Part shown: piece after piece, positions 30,641 to 38,763 of the stretch
How the letters are laid out: every line of letters begins with the position of its first letter
How positions within the stretch are numbered: position 1 is the stretch's first letter
Assembly (NCBI GenBank): GCA_035509275.1
Contig: DATJLU010000146.1
Location: 68,939 to 132,938, forward strand
Length of the DNA stretch: 64,000 bases
Direction: 5' to 3'
Source: DAHUYF01 sp035509275
GTDB lineage: Bacteria > Pseudomonadota > Alphaproteobacteria > ATCC43930 > CGMCC-115725
The notes under the pieces: generated by a model
What the model saw: the letters and a program-made list of their open reading frames with translations, nothing else
Database searches by the model: none
Told to the model about the DNA's origin: nothing
Program-made: the position numbers and the translations under genes

Positions 30641-33600
30641 TCACCCCAGCCTCCCCAGCAACCCCCGGGCATCTTGCAGGTCGCGCGTGTCGAAGCCTTC
30701 GCTGAACCCGTCATGGATCGGCGCCAGCAGCGCGAGCGCCTCGGCGCCTCTGCCGCAATCCTGCCAGAGCTGTGCGAGCGCGGTCGCCGCGCGCAGCTCC
30801 CACATCCGGGCGCTCTGACACCGCGCCACGTCGATCGCCTGGCGATAGGCGCTTTCGGCGCGGTCGAGCGCGGCGCCGTCTTGCCGCCGCAGCATGTCGC
30901 CCAGGAGGCAGAGCAGTTGCGGCTCGAGCACCGCCTGGCCCATGCGGGCGATATCGGCGAGCGCGTCGACCAAGGCTTCGGCGGCCTCCTCGATCCGTCC
31001 CTCCGCCGCGAGGCAATCGACGAGCATCGGCACATTGGGCGCGTAGGCGAGGTCGGCGCCGAGCGCCCGCAACCCGGCATGAGCCGCGCGAAACCGGTCG
31101 ATGCCATCGGCGCGGTGCTCGTCCATGACGCAGATCTCGTACCAGACCTGCCAGATATCGGCGGAAAGCGACCAGAAGGCGAAGCCATGCTCGCGCGCGA
31201 CCGCGGACAAAACGCCGAGCGACTCCGTGACCCGCGCCGGCTCGCGGCGGAAATAGTGCAGATAGGCGTGCCAATTCATCGCGGAGCAGAGGCCGAAGGG
31301 GTTGTTGATGCGGCGCGCGAGCGCGAGCGCCGTCGCGCTCTTGTCGCAGGCGCGGTCGGGAAAGCCCAGCGCCCACAGGGCAAAGGCGCAATGGCCGAGG
31401 CTGTCGATGACCGCATCGCTCGCCACCGTGCGGCGTCCGCGCTGCCGCTCGGGATCGTAGAGCTGAAGCTCCTGGTCGGAATGCTGCGGCACGCTGGTGA
31501 GGCGCCCGGTCCAATACGCCGTCACCGTCGCGGTGTGATGGGCGGCCAGGCGAAGATGGGAATCATCGAGGCGCGGCCCGAGCCCCAGCAGCTCCGCGGA
31601 GAGCTCGGAGGCGGCCGTCAACCGCGCCCGCAGCAGATGATATCCCCACAGGCCGTAAAGGCTGTGGAACAGCTCGGGACTGTCGCCGAGCTCCAGGCAC
31701 AGCTCGCGCGAGCGCGCAAAGCCGGCCTCCACTTCGGGCGCGCCATAGCCCTTCAGCTGGATGAGCGGCTCGCTCATGGTGAAGCGCAGCCGCAGCTCGC
31801 TGCTGCGCCGCATCGCCGCCGGCAGCAGCTCGACGAGCGCAAGCCCCTTGGTGAGATGGCCGATCGCCTCGTTGTTGCTCGAGGCCGCGATCGCCCGTTT
31901 CGCCGCGACCAGGTAGAACTCGATCGCTCGCGGCGCCAGGCCGGCTTCGGCGCAGTGATGGGCGAGCAGCTCGGGCTGGGTCTTCACCAGCGCCGGGAAT
32001 TCGCGTTCGAGAACGGCGGCGATGCGGCCATGCAGCTGCTGGCGCTGGCGGCGGAGCAGTGTCCCGTAGGCGGCGTCCCGCACCAGCGCATGCTTGAACA
32101 GGAACGTCGCTTCCGGCACCACGCCGCGGCTGAAGATGAGGCCGGCATCGCTGAAGCGATCGAGCGCCGAGCGCAAGGCCGCATCGGGCTGCTGCGCCAC
32201 CGCCGCCAAAAGCGGATAGGAGAACTCCCGGCCGATGGCGGCGCCGATCTGCGCGATCTCTTTCGCGGCCGGGCCGAGCCGGTCGAGCCGCGCCATCAAC
32301 GAGGCCTGCAAGGTCGCCGGCACGACGAGCCGCGGCCGCGGCGCGGCGGAGATGATCTGCTTCGCCTCGCCCTCGCCGCCGCCGGCCTCCAACACCGCCT
32401 TGGTCAGCTCTTCGACGAAGAGCGGAATCCCGTCGGCACGCTCGGCGATCTCCGCCGCAAGCTCGTCGGACAGCGCTTTGTCGCCCACGACCTGCTCGAC
32501 CAGCGCCATCCGCTCGCGCGGGCCGAGCCGATTGAGCGTCAACAGCGTCACATGGGCTTGACCGATCGAGGGCGGCTGAAATTCCGGACGATGCGTGACA
32601 ACCAGGAGCACCCGCAGAACCGCCACCGTCTCGATCGCCATCTCCAGCAGCTCGAAGGTGGTCGGGTCGATCCAATGGGCGTCTTCAAGGATCATCAGCA
32701 CCGGCTGCTGCGCCGCCAGGCTTTGCAACTGCTGCAGGAAGGCCGCCAAGGTCCTGTCCTTGCGCTTCTGCGGGCTCATCTCGGGCAGGCGGTAGCGACC
32801 GTCGGTCGGCAGCGACAGCAGATCGGCGAAGAGCGCGACCATGTCGCGCGCTTCGGGCCCAACCACCGCTTCGAGCTTGGCGAGCCGCTCTGCCGGCGGA
32901 TCGGTGCGCTCGAACCCGGCGCCGCGTTCGAGCTGATTGATCATCGGATAGAGCGCGCTCTCCGTATGATGCGGCGAGCAATAGAAGTGGAGCCGCGCAT
33001 GCGGCTCGCTCGCCAGCATGTCCTGCAGCGCGACGGCAAGGCGCGATTTGCCGATGCCGGGCTCGCCCGAGATCAGCACCACGCGTCCGTCGCCGGCGCA
33101 CGCCTGCCGCCAGCGCCGCTGCAGCAAAGCGAGCTCCTCCTCGCGGCCGATGAGCGGCGTGAGCTTGGCGTCGCGCCGCGCGTGGAACCGGCTCGCGACC
33201 CGGCTGATGCCCAGCACCTGATAGGCGCATACCGGTTCGGCAAACCCCTTGAGCGCGACTGCGCCGAGATCGCGGTACTCGAAGAGGCCGCCGATGAGGC
33301 GTCGCGTGCTTTGCGAGATCACCACCCGGCCCGGCTCGGCCAGCGCCTGCAGCCGCGATGCGAGATTCGGCGTCTCGCCGACCGCGGTGCGCTCCGCCAG
33401 ATCGTCGGCGATCACCACGACACCGGTGGCGACGCCGATCCGCACTTGCAGCTTCGCGTCATGTCCGGTGCGGAGCTTGCGCACCGCTTCGATGAGCGCG
33501 AGCGCGCCGCGCACCGCCCGCTCGGCATCGTCCTCATGCGCCTGGGGATAACCGAAATAGGCGAGCACCCCGTCGCCCATATATTTCGCGACAAAGCCGC

Positions 33601-33868
33601 CGTTCCGGGCAATCGCTTCGGCGCAGCAGCGATGATAGGCGGCAATGACCTCGCGCATATCCTCCGGATCGAGCCGCGCCGACAGCGCCGTCGAGCCGAC
33701 GAGATCGCAGATCAGCACCGTCACTTGGCGCCGTTCGCCTTCGCTGCCGGTCGGCGCCGGCGCGAGAGACGGCGCGCCGGTCAAGCCGCGCCGGGCGAGA
33801 GCGGTACCGCAATGGCCGCAATATCGGTTGCCTGCCGGGTTCTCGGCACCACAATTCGGGCAGGTCAT
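30641..33868 (-). CDS. Zinc-ribbon/adenylate cyclase/AAA ATPase/TPR signalling protein
   Basis: Multidomain protein of 1075 aa. An N-terminal zinc ribbon (CPNCG..CGHCG, residues 3-20) leads to a class III nucleotide cyclase domain at about 45-220, with metal Asp residues in LICDLVGST and KYMGDGVLAYFG and the transition-state Asn/Arg in PNLASRLQ. An AAA-type ATPase follows at about 240-500 (Walker A SGEPGIGKSRLA, Walker B VLMILEDAHW), then a ~500-residue helical TPR region. The cyclase residues look intact. Such proteins are usually predicted sensors with unknown input. The gene stands alone. Confidence 0.92.
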   Translation of the reverse strand: MTCPNCGAENPAGNRYCGHCGTALARRGLTGAPSLAPAPTGSEGERRQVTVLICDLVGSTALSARLDPEDMREVIAAYHRCCAEAIARNGGFVAKYMGDGVLAYFGYPQAHEDDAERAVRGALALIEAVRKLRTGHDAKLQVRIGVATGVVVIADDLAERTAVGETPNLASRLQALAEPGRVVISQSTRRLIGGLFEYRDLGAVALKGFAEPVCAYQVLGISRVASRFHARRDAKLTPLIGREEELALLQRRWRQACAGDGRVVLISGEPGIGKSRLAVALQDMLASEPHARLHFYCSPHHTESALYPMINQLERGAGFERTDPPAERLAKLEAVVGPEARDMVALFADLLSLPTDGRYRLPEMSPQKRKDRTLAAFLQQLQSLAAQQPVLMILEDAHWIDPTTFELLEMAIETVAVLRVLLVVTHRPEFQPPSIGQAHVTLLTLNRLGPRERMALVEQVVGDKALSDELAAEIAERADGIPLFVEELTKAVLEAGGGEGEAKQIISAAPRPRLVVPATLQASLMARLDRLGPAAKEIAQIGAAIGREFSYPLLAAVAQQPDAALRSALDRFSDAGLIFSRGVVPEATFLFKHALVRDAAYGTLLRRQRQQLHGRIAAVLEREFPALVKTQPELLAHHCAEAGLAPRAIEFYLVAAKRAIAASSNNEAIGHLTKGLALVELLPAAMRRSSELRLRFTMSEPLIQLKGYGAPEVEAGFARSRELCLELGDSPELFHSLYGLWGYHLLRARLTAASELSAELLGLGPRLDDSHLRLAAHHTATVTAYWTGRLTSVPQHSDQELQLYDPERQRGRRTVASDAVIDSLGHCAFALWALGFPDRACDKSATALALARRINNPFGLCSAMNWHAYLHYFRREPARVTESLGVLSAVAREHGFAFWSLSADIWQVWYEICVMDEHRADGIDRFRAAHAGLRALGADLAYAPNVPMLVDCLAAEGRIEEAAEALVDALADIARMGQAVLEPQLLCLLGDMLRRQDGAALDRAESAYRQAIDVARCQSARMWELRAATALAQLWQDCGRGAEALALLAPIHDGFSEGFDTRDLQDARGLLGRLG

Positions 33869-34005
33869 CGACCCTCTCCACCCGACACTCTATTTATCGC
33901 TGAGCCCAGCTATCTTACAGGCTGTATCGTCCAAGGCGAGTCCGTTGCTGCTCTGGCGACGTGGCTATTTTGCGCATCCCTGCTTCAGGGCGGGTGTGGC
34001 CCGCC

Positions 34006-35073
34006 TTACCCCCGTGTCACCTCGATCTCGTCATAGCGTTTCAGGCGATAGACCAGCATCGAGACCAGCCAGCTGGCGATGAAGAGAGCGATGATGAGGA
34101 AGCCGAGGCTGCCGAAATTGCGGTTGAGCGCGGCAATCGCGCGCCAGAAGCCACCCTCGGGATTGAGATGGTCGGCGACGAGGCCGAGCGCCTCGACGCC
34201 GCCAACCACCAGCGCCGCCAGCACCGAGACGAAGGTTATGGTGAGGTTGTAGTAGAGCTTGCGCATCGGCTTCATGAACGCCCAGCCATAGGCGCCGAGC
34301 ATGAGCACGCCATCGGTGGTGTCGATCAGCGACATGCCGGCGGTGAAGAGGGCCGGAAACACCAGGATCGACCAGAGCGAGAGCCCATGTGCCGCTTCGG
34401 CGGCCGAGATGCCGAGCAGCCCGATCTCGGTCGCGGTGTCGAAGCCGAGGCCGAAGAGGAAGCCCAGCGGATACATCTGCCAGCTCGCGCCGATCAAGCG
34501 GAAAAGCGGCCGGAAGATGCGGCCGAGAAAGCCGCGTTGCGACAGGAAGAGATCGAGCTCCTCTTCGACATAGCGCCCGCCGCGCCGCACCTGGCGGAAG
34601 GTGCGATAGAGCTGCAGCAGCACGACGAGATTGAGCAGCGCGATGAGAAAGAGAAACCCTGCCGAGACGCCGGTGCCGACCAGGCCGCCGACCTCGCGCC
34701 AATCGGCAAAGCGCGTCTGCAGCGCCGCCGCGGCGAGCGCGATCCCGGCCGAGGCGAGCGCCACCACCGTCGAATGCCCGAGCGAGAAGAAAAACCCGAC
34801 TCCGACCGGGCGCTGCCCCTGCTGCATCAGCTTGCGCGTGACATTGTCGATGGCGGCGATGTGGTCGGCATCGACGGCATGGCGCGCGCCGAAGCTGTAC
34901 GCCAGCAACGCCGTGCCCAGCAGCACCGGATATCCCCGAAACGCCAGCAGCGCCCAAGTCCAGGCGCCGAGATTGGCGCCGATCAGGATCGCATAGATCC
35001 CGACGACCCTCCGCCGCAGCTTCCCCTCCCCAAGCATCCTCCGCCTATAGAGACGCCGAGCCGACGGGGTCAA
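34006..35073 (-). CDS. NiCoT-type nickel/cobalt permease
   Basis: Secondary transporter of Ni2+/Co2+ (355 aa) with about eight membrane helices. The family motifs are all present: RHAVDADHIAAIDNVTRKL in helix II, FFSLGHSTVV in helix III, LGFDTATE and GMSLIDTTDG in later helices. It resembles HoxN/NixA. Two starts are possible: the TTG at 35073, nine bases after AGAGGGG, or the ATG at 35037, which directly abuts GGAGG. No cobalamin-riboswitch box was found upstream, and no Ni- or Co-dependent enzyme gene lies next to it. Confidence 0.92.
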   Translation of the reverse strand: MTPSARRLYRRRMLGEGKLRRRVVGIYAILIGANLGAWTWALLAFRGYPVLLGTALLAYSFGARHAVDADHIAAIDNVTRKLMQQGQRPVGVGFFFSLGHSTVVALASAGIALAAAALQTRFADWREVGGLVGTGVSAGFLFLIALLNLVVLLQLYRTFRQVRRGGRYVEEELDLFLSQRGFLGRIFRPLFRLIGASWQMYPLGFLFGLGFDTATEIGLLGISAAEAAHGLSLWSILVFPALFTAGMSLIDTTDGVLMLGAYGWAFMKPMRKLYYNLTITFVSVLAALVVGGVEALGLVADHLNPEGGFWRAIAALNRNFGSLGFLIIALFIASWLVSMLVYRLKRYDEIEVTRG

Positions 35074-35082
35074 GCGTGAATT

Positions 35083-35137
35083 CCCCTCTCCCCTTGTGGG
35101 AGAGGGAGGGGCCCGTCGCGCAGCGACGGGAAGGTGA
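35083..35137. repeat. Shorter relative of the three-way-junction repeat
   Basis: Contains a CCCTCTCCC/GGGAGAGGG stem (35084-35092 with 35098-35106) and a CCCGTCGC/GCGACGGG stem (35112-35119 with 35123-35130), followed by GGTGAGGGG. The order matches the repeat at 30507, but the left half of the outer stem is missing. It overlaps the leader of the NiCoT gene. Confidence 0.7.
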
Positions 35138-35196
35138 GGGGTGCCATAAAAACGAACCTCCCAAGGGGTCCACTGCTACCCTCGATCCCACCACCC

Positions 35197-35323
35197 CGCT
35201 CTTTGACATCGTGCAGGAAAAAAATGCTCCCGGTGTACACCGGCGGCGTAGCCCCTCCCGGCGCTTTTCGCTTGACGCAGCGGCGCACCCCTCTCCCGAC
35301 TTCCGCGCTCTTTGACATTGTGC
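35197..35323 (+). other. Two boxA-like direct repeats
   Basis: CGCTCTTTGACATCGTGC (35197-35214) recurs at 35306-35323 with one change (CGCTCTTTGACATTGTGC). The motif resembles the boxA antitermination element of rRNA leaders (TGCTCTTTAACA in E. coli; alphaproteobacterial leaders carry a similar GCTCTTTGACA form). No rRNA follows; the next gene on this side is kynA on the opposite strand. It might instead be a promoter-type repeat, since it contains TTGACA. Confidence 0.4.
35217..35243 (-). terminator. Putative intrinsic terminator downstream of kynA
   Basis: Read on the minus strand: the palindrome CCGGTGTACACCGG (35230-35243) is followed five bases later by a run of seven T (35218-35224). 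It lies about 115 bases beyond the kynA stop and would end the aminotransferase-kynU-kynA transcript. The stem is short (5 bp with a GTAC loop, or 7 bp as a palindrome). Confidence 0.5.
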
Positions 35324-35358
35324 GCCGAGGTTTCACGTGAAGCGGAATGCGCGCCGCG

Positions 35359-36195
35359 TCACAGCGCCGTGCGCAGATCCCACAGCTCCGGAAACAGCCG
35401 GATCTCGAGCAAGCCGCGGAGATAGGCGACGCCCTCGGTGCCGCCCGTGCCCTTCTTGCCGCCGATGATGCGCTCGACGGTGGTGACGTGGCGGAAGCGC
35501 CATTGCCGGAAGAAATCCTCGAGATCGACCAGCTCCTCGCCGAGCTCGTAGAGATCCCAATAGCGCTCGGTGTCGCGATAGATCGCAATCCACGCCGCCT
35601 CGACCGACGCATTGGCCTGATAGCGCTGGGTCCAGTCGCGCTCGAGCGCGGCGGCGTCGATCGCCAGGCCGCGCCGCGCCAAGAGGCGGATCGCCTGGTC
35701 GTAGAGGCTCGGCGCGCCGAGCAGCGCTTCGAGCTCGGCATGGATCTCGGGCCGATGGCGGAACGGCGCCAGCAGCTCGGCGCGCTTGTTGCCGAGCAGG
35801 AACTCAATGGCGCGGAACTGGTGCGACTGGAATCCCGAAGAGCGGCCGAGCGCGGCGCGGAAATCCATGTACTCGCTCGGCGTCAAGGTCGACAGCACGT
35901 CCCAGGCCTGGATCAGCTGCGCCATGATGCGCGAGACGCGCGCCATCATCTTGAAGGCGGGGGCGAGATCGTCGTGCTCGATCCGCCGGATCGCGGCGCG
36001 CAGTTCGTGGATGACGAGCTTCAGCCACAGCTCCGTCGTCTGGTGCTGGATGATGAACAGCATCTCATTGTGATTCGCCGATAGCAGATGCTGCGCGTCG
36101 AGCAGCCGGTCGAGCCGGAGATAATCGCCATAGCTCATCTCGCCGCTGAAATCGGTATGCGCGCCGCCGATCTGGTCCTTGCTCTTCTTCGCCAT
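35359..36195 (-). CDS. kynA: Tryptophan 2,3-dioxygenase
   Basis: Haem dioxygenase that opens the indole ring of L-tryptophan to N-formylkynurenine. At 278 aa it has the normal bacterial length. Family motifs are plain: SYGDYLRLDRLL, ANHNEMLFIIQHQTTELWLK (distal side), the SSGFQSHQFRAIEF segment and RFRHVTTVERIIGGKKGTGG, which carries the haem-ligand His. The ATG at 36195 follows GAGG at a proper distance and is preferred to the GTG two codons upstream. Third gene of an operon, 11 bases after kynU; no kynurenine formamidase is found alongside. Confidence 0.95.
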   Translation of the reverse strand: MAKKSKDQIGGAHTDFSGEMSYGDYLRLDRLLDAQHLLSANHNEMLFIIQHQTTELWLKLVIHELRAAIRRIEHDDLAPAFKMMARVSRIMAQLIQAWDVLSTLTPSEYMDFRAALGRSSGFQSHQFRAIEFLLGNKRAELLAPFRHRPEIHAELEALLGAPSLYDQAIRLLARRGLAIDAAALERDWTQRYQANASVEAAWIAIYRDTERYWDLYELGEELVDLEDFFRQWRFRHVTTVERIIGGKKGTGGTEGVAYLRGLLEIRLFPELWDLRTAL

Positions 36196-36206
36196 CGACA
36201 CCTCGT

Positions 36207-37448
36207 TCAGGTCACAGCCGCGCGCCGGTGGAATTCCGGCCGGTCCCAGTCGCGCCGGCGCAGCACCTCCACGAGCGCCGCGGCCGCGTCCCAGGCATCG
36301 ACGAAGCGCGTATAGAGCGGCGCGAAGCCGAAGCGCAGGATATCGGGCGCGCGGAAATCGCCGATCACGCCGCGCGCGATCAGCGCCTGCATCACGGGAT
36401 AGCCGGCGTCGTGGCGCAGGCTCACCTGGCTGCCGCGCCGCGCCCGATCGCGCGGCGTGATGAGGGTGAGGCCGAGCCCGTCCGCGTCCTGATCGATCGC
36501 GGCGATGAAGGTCTCGGTGAGGCCGAGCGATTTCTCGCGCAGCGCCGCCGGCGGCACGCCGAGCAGCAGATCGACGCCGGCCTCGAGCGCGGCCATGGAG
36601 AGGACGGGCGGCGTTCCCGCGACATAACGGCCGATGCCCGGCGCCGGACGATAGGCGGCTTCAAAGGCGAAGGGCGCGGCATGGCCGAGCCAGCCCGACA
36701 GCGGCTGGACGAAGCGCTCCTGGTGACGCGGCGCCACCCAGAGAAACGCCGGCGCGCCCGGGCCGCCGTTCAGATATTTGTAGCCGCAGCCGACGGCGAA
36801 ATCGGCACCCGCAGCGGTGAGATCGACCGGCACCGCGCCGGCGCTGTGCGCCAGATCCCACAGCATGAGCGCGCCCGCGCGCCGCGCCGCCGCGGTCACG
36901 GCCGCCATGTCGTGCATCGCGCCGGTGCGGTAATTGACATGTGTGAGCATCACCACCGCGGTGTCGCTGTCGATCGCGGCCTCGAGCGCATCGCCGTCGA
37001 CGAGGCGGAGCCGGTGGCCCTTGGCCAGCAGCGCCAGCAGCCCTTCGGCGATGTAGAGATCGGTCGGAAAGTTGTCGCGCTCGGACAGGATGATGCGGCG
37101 ATCGGGATAGAGGCTGAGCGCGGCGGCGAGCGTCTTGAACAAATTGACCGAGGTCGAATCCGCCGCGATCACCTCGCCGGGACCGGCGCCGATGAGCCGC
37201 GCCAGCTTGTCGCCGAGGCGGCGCGGCAGCTCGATCCAGCCATGCTTGTTCCAGCTGGTGATGAGGTCCTGGCCCCATTCGCGCTCGACCAGCTCGGCGA
37301 TGCGCCCCGGCGTCGCCTTGGGCAGCGCGCCCAGCGAATTGCCGTCGAGATAGATGATCCCCTCGGGCAGCGCGAATTCCGCCCGCCAGGCGGCGAGCGG
37401 ATCGGCGGCGTCGCGCGCTTCGCAGCCGGCGCGGGTAAGCCGGCTCAC
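36207..37448 (-). CDS. kynU: Kynureninase
   Basis: PLP enzyme (413 aa) that splits kynurenine to anthranilate and alanine. Diagnostic segments: IYLDGNSLGALP, TSWNKHGWIELP, NFPTDLYIAEG and VMLTHVNYRTG; LWDLAHSAGA (Asp of PLP binding) and CGYKYLNGGPGAP with the Schiff-base Lys complete the set. The start is the GTG at 37448 that overlaps the stop of the aminotransferase (GTGA); the frame opens further upstream but only over that gene. It shows a full active site. Direct neighbour of kynA, so the pair makes anthranilate from tryptophan, provided a formamidase exists elsewhere. Confidence 0.95.
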   Translation of the reverse strand: MSRLTRAGCEARDAADPLAAWRAEFALPEGIIYLDGNSLGALPKATPGRIAELVEREWGQDLITSWNKHGWIELPRRLGDKLARLIGAGPGEVIAADSTSVNLFKTLAAALSLYPDRRIILSERDNFPTDLYIAEGLLALLAKGHRLRLVDGDALEAAIDSDTAVVMLTHVNYRTGAMHDMAAVTAAARRAGALMLWDLAHSAGAVPVDLTAAGADFAVGCGYKYLNGGPGAPAFLWVAPRHQERFVQPLSGWLGHAAPFAFEAAYRPAPGIGRYVAGTPPVLSMAALEAGVDLLLGVPPAALREKSLGLTETFIAAIDQDADGLGLTLITPRDRARRGSQVSLRHDAGYPVMQALIARGVIGDFRAPDILRFGFAPLYTRFVDAWDAAAALVEVLRRRDWDRPEFHRRAAVT

Positions 37449-38632
37449 GGCGTGTTGTGCCCGGCGAGGCGGCGCGCCTGGCGGAGGATACGCTCGCCGG
37501 CCTCGGCCAGAACGGCGTCCGCTTGCGTGAGCGCAAGGCGGAGATGCCCCGCGGCGCTCGGCCCGAAGCCGTCGCACGGCAGCGTCGCCACAGCTTCCTC
37601 CTCGAGCAGCGCGCGGGCGAAATCGTCGGCGGAAAGCCCGGTGCCGCGCACATCGAGCAGGAGGAACATGCCGCCTTCGGGCGGGATCACCCGGCAGCGC
37701 GGCGCCTCGGCGAGAATACCGGCGAAGAGCGCGGCGCGGCGGCGGTAATCCTCGCGCAGCGCCGCCGCTTCGGGCAGCTCGCGGTCGAGCAGCGCCAGCG
37801 CGCCGAGCTGGATGAAGGGCGGCCCGCCATAGAGCATGGAGAGGAGCAGGTTGAAGAGATGGCCGGTCAGCGCCGCCGGGCCGACGACCCAGCCCAGGCG
37901 AAAGCCCGGCATCGCATGGGATTTGGACAGGCTCGAGACCACCACCGTGCGCTCGGCCATGCCGGGCAGGCCGCGCGGGCTCAGATGCGGCCGGGCAAAG
38001 GCGAGGTCCTCATAGACCTCGTCCGAGAGGAGCCAGAGATCGTGGCGCCGGGCGAGCGCGGCGATGGCCTCGATCTCGGCCGGGGTGAAGACGGCGCCGG
38101 TCGGGTTGTGCGGGCTGTTGATCCAGAGGACGCGGGTGCGCGGCGTGACCGCTTCGGCGAGCGCCGCGAGATCGGGGTGAAAGCCGGTCTCCGGGCGGAG
38201 CGGTGCGGTGACGAGCCGCGCCCCGGCGGCGCCGATCACCGCCTCATAGGTCGCATAGGTCGGCTCGAAGGCGACCACCTCGTCGCCCGGCCCGGCGAGG
38301 CAGTGCAGTGCAGCATAGAGCCCCGCCTGGGTTCCCGGCACCACCGCGACATTCTCCGCCGCGCAGGGGGTGCCGCTGCGGCGTCCGACCCGGGCGGCGA
38401 TGGCGGCGCGGAGCTCGGGAAATCCCAGGATCGGCGAATAGCCGGTCCGGCCTTGCTGCAGTGCGGCAATCGTCGCCGCTACCGCCGCTTCGGGCGCCGG
38501 CTGGTCGGGGTCGCCGACGGTGAGCAGGATGACCCGGCGGCCCGCGGTGCGCTGGCGCAGGGCGTCGAAATGGATGCTCCAGGCGCGGGCGCCCCTGCCG
38601 GCGATGCGGCCGACCAGCGGCGAGAACTGCAT
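37445..38632 (-). CDS. Class I/II aminotransferase, AruH-like
   Basis: Fold-type I PLP aminotransferase of 395 aa. Motifs: LTVGDPDQPAP, SPHNPTGAVF, LLSDEVYEDLAF and the PLP-Lys segment SSLSKSHAMPGFRLGWVVGP. The sequence recalls arginine:pyruvate transaminase AruH in its N-terminal IAGRGARAWSIHFDAL and in MLYGGPPFIQ. It is the first gene of the kyn operon, upstream of kynU with a 4-base overlap. Given that position it may act on kynurenine (giving kynurenate) or on the alanine released by KynU; neither can be decided here. The ATG at 38632 is preceded by GGAGA. Confidence 0.9.
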   Translation of the reverse strand: MQFSPLVGRIAGRGARAWSIHFDALRQRTAGRRVILLTVGDPDQPAPEAAVAATIAALQQGRTGYSPILGFPELRAAIAARVGRRSGTPCAAENVAVVPGTQAGLYAALHCLAGPGDEVVAFEPTYATYEAVIGAAGARLVTAPLRPETGFHPDLAALAEAVTPRTRVLWINSPHNPTGAVFTPAEIEAIAALARRHDLWLLSDEVYEDLAFARPHLSPRGLPGMAERTVVVSSLSKSHAMPGFRLGWVVGPAALTGHLFNLLLSMLYGGPPFIQLGALALLDRELPEAAALREDYRRRAALFAGILAEAPRCRVIPPEGGMFLLLDVRGTGLSADDFARALLEEEAVATLPCDGFGPSAAGHLRLALTQADAVLAEAGERILRQARRLAGHNTP

Positions 38633-38763
38633 GGCGCTCTCCGGGGGGGCGGGCATGAGGTAATCGCAGGGCAGAGCCTAGCCTCTCGCGAACGGCTGGA
38701 AAAGCGGGCATGCCTGCCCTTACACTGGGCATTCCCATGGCACCCGAGCCAGCGAGGCCGATC

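Noticed and set aside
30611..34036. Very long plus-strand open frame (1141 codons)
   Set aside because: It lies opposite the cyclase-ATPase gene, whose minus-strand frame has clear domains. The plus frame is Arg/Gln/Asp-rich with no motif, a shadow of high-GC codon bias.
35074..35358. Cobalamin riboswitch upstream of the NiCoT permease
   Set aside because: No B12-box-like GCCACTG element or matching fold was found; the region holds a palindromic repeat, boxA-like motifs and a terminator-like hairpin.
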